A DNA stretch of 64,000 nt. It comes from Chloroflexaceae bacterium (GTDB lineage Bacteria; Chloroflexota; Chloroflexia; Chloroflexales; Chloroflexaceae). The stretch is from the NCBI GenBank assembly GCA_025057155.1, contig JANWYD010000010.1, forward strand, positions 166,061-230,060, written 5' to 3'. This document shows, piece by piece, positions 63,252 through 64,000 of the stretch (its first letter is position 1; each line of letters begins with the position of its first letter). Both the position numbers and the translations under genes were made by a program. The notes under the pieces were generated by a model. The model did no database searches, had not been told where the DNA came from, and worked only from the letters and a program-made list of their open reading frames with translations.

Positions 63252-63529
63252 CACCCTCCGGCTACGGCGGGGAAGATGTCAATCGTATCGCTGTTGTAGA
63301 TGATCGTTTCTACGCCCTCGGGGAGATAGGGCGCGTCGCGCCCGTTGACGAAGACATGCACGTGGGGATAGAGCATGCCCTGTTCGTTGAGCAACTCACG
63401 CCGCAACGGGGGGAAGCGTGTAACGACAATGTCAATCAGTTCGCGCACGGTGACGCCTTCGGGGACGTCGAACTGCACTGTGCGCCCGCCCACGATGGGG
63501 CGTAGGGTTGCGTAAAAGTTGATGTGCAT
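63251..63529 (-). CDS. MoaD/ThiS-like small sulfur-carrier protein
   Basis: The 92-residue protein has the ubiquitin-like beta-grasp pattern (MHINFYATLRPIVGGRTVQF) and ends in the required C-terminal di-glycine (AVAGG), the thiocarboxylate site. It supplies sulfur for molybdopterin or tungstopterin synthesis. Its place immediately downstream of an aldehyde ferredoxin oxidoreductase gene, as in other AOR operons, suggests a dedicated cofactor role. No strong ribosome site lies before ATG 63529. Confidence 0.88.
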   Translation of the reverse strand: MHINFYATLRPIVGGRTVQFDVPEGVTVRELIDIVVTRFPPLRRELLNEQGMLYPHVHVFVNGRDAPYLPEGVETIIYNSDTIDIFPAVAGG

Positions 63530-63552
63530 CGGTTTTATTTGGGATACTATCG

Positions 63553-63586
63553 AAAGGTCTGGGAGGGTGAAGCCCTCCCAGACTTT
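63553..63586 (-). other. intercistronic hairpin between AOR and moaD genes
   Basis: Arms at 63553-63567 and 63573-63586 (AAAGGTCTGGGAGGG with CCCTCCCAGACTTT) pair over 14 bp with one bulge. It may attenuate or protect part of the transcript. Confidence 0.55.
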
Positions 63587-63597
63587 CCCACAGGCAA

Positions 63598-63630
63598 GGT
63601 GAGCGGGGCGGCCTGGCTGCCCTGCTCACC
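63598..63630 (-). terminator. hairpin just downstream of the AOR gene
   Basis: Arms GGTGAGCGGGGC (63598-63609) and GCCCTGCTCACC (63619-63630) match at 11 of 12 positions, 11 nt past the AOR stop on the minus strand. The second hairpin follows. Confidence 0.55.
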
Positions 63631-63641
63631 CCATAATCACC

Positions 63642-64000
63642 TTAATCGTCCAGAATGCCCAGTTCGCGCAGCTTGGCTTCGGGCACCACGCCGTTGACCC
63701 AGCCCCGCGCCCGGTAGTACTCCTCCAGCATCGGCTCCAGCTCGCACACGTGCCCCTGGGACCCCGGCATCGTCGAGGGCTCCTGCGTGAAGCGCGCCGG
63801 CAGGTAGTCGCTCCCCTCCCGGAACCCCGCCAGGTTGTTGTAGTAGCGCTCCAGGTTGTAAATCCGCTCCCCCGCCTTCAGCACGTCCTCGGCCGTGAAG
63901 GGCACTCCCGTCATCGCCGCGTACTGCGCCGCGTACTCCGCCGCCCCCTCCGCAAAGGCGCTGAACTTGCACAGGTCCAGACTGTCGGAGAAGGCGTGCA
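63642..64000 (-). CDS. aldehyde ferredoxin oxidoreductase, C-terminal part (cut by window edge)
   Basis: The visible 118 residues are the C-terminal end of an AOR-family tungsten enzyme. SDSLDLCKF contains the last cysteine ligand of the [4Fe-4S] cluster, followed by GERIYNLERYYNN and the closing YYRARGWVNGVVPEAKLRELGI. Family role: ferredoxin-dependent oxidation of aldehydes to acids. The gene starts off the right edge. It is followed by two hairpins and the moaD-like gene. Confidence 0.92.
   Translation of the reverse strand, partial: HAFSDSLDLCKFSAFAEGAAEYAAQYAAMTGVPFTAEDVLKAGERIYNLERYYNNLAGFREGSDYLPARFTQEPSTMPGSQGHVCELEPMLEEYYRARGWVNGVVPEAKLRELGILDD

Overview
The window is a GC-rich bacterial chromosome segment, most likely from the phylum Chloroflexota (class Chloroflexia). 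This is inferred from three things: secreted proteins carrying a (V/I)Y(L/V)PL(V/L) motif beside proline-rich linkers, a STAND NTPase with a GGDYVGG-type N-terminus, and the mix of exopolysaccharide, GDP-heptose-type and aldehyde ferredoxin oxidoreductase genes. No 16S or other marker gene is present, so the assignment is tentative.

From 1 to about 54.3 kb almost every gene is on the minus strand and the region reads as one large exopolysaccharide / cell-surface glycan locus. In transcription order it starts with a proline-rich anchored protein and a GmhB-type phosphatase. A Wzz-like chain-length protein fused to a degenerate BY-kinase domain follows, with two membrane-anchored BNR (Asp-box) proteins, a Tat-exported deacetylase-like protein, a membrane spermidine-synthase-like protein, a HGSNAT/DUF1624-type acyltransferase and a methyltransferase. 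Next come a GT2 enzyme, the Wzm/Wzt ABC exporter, three paralogous GT2-TPR fusions, a GT4, a Wzx flippase, a WecE-type aminotransferase, a FemAB-like transferase, five further GT2/GT4 enzymes, an O-antigen-ligase/polymerase (Wzy-like), a GT-C-like membrane protein and a lipoprotein hydrolase. The locus ends with two secreted proline-rich proteins, a NodB-like deacetylase, two hexapeptide acyltransferases, WecB, a polyprenyl-linked-type GT2, a B12 radical-SAM protein and two GT39-like membrane glycosyltransferases, one cut by the left edge. Both a Wzx/Wzy-type and a Wzm/Wzt-type export route are therefore encoded. Many genes overlap by 1 to 4 nt (TGATG or ATGA junctions).

At about 54.4 to 54.9 kb the direction switches. 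A GHMP kinase of the HddA type (plus strand) faces away from the minus-strand cluster and, with GmhB, suggests ADP/GDP-heptose precursor synthesis. A secreted CBM9-like plus DNRLRE protein follows, with its terminator, and then a complete tRNA-Arg(CCT) with promoter, encoded CCA and intrinsic terminator.

Beyond the tRNA the region looks accessory. It holds a NACHT/STAND NTPase with eight recently amplified HEAT-like repeats, broken by one in-frame amber codon between Walker A and Walker B. Several copies of a palindromic G/C-rich intergenic element and a comparatively AT-rich DUF998 membrane protein follow. The right edge carries the C-terminal part of an aldehyde ferredoxin oxidoreductase, a MoaD-like protein and a coupled mini-ORF.

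No CRISPR array, insertion sequence transposase, rRNA or replication origin was recognised. All membrane-segment counts and family calls are from reading the sequence, not from searches.
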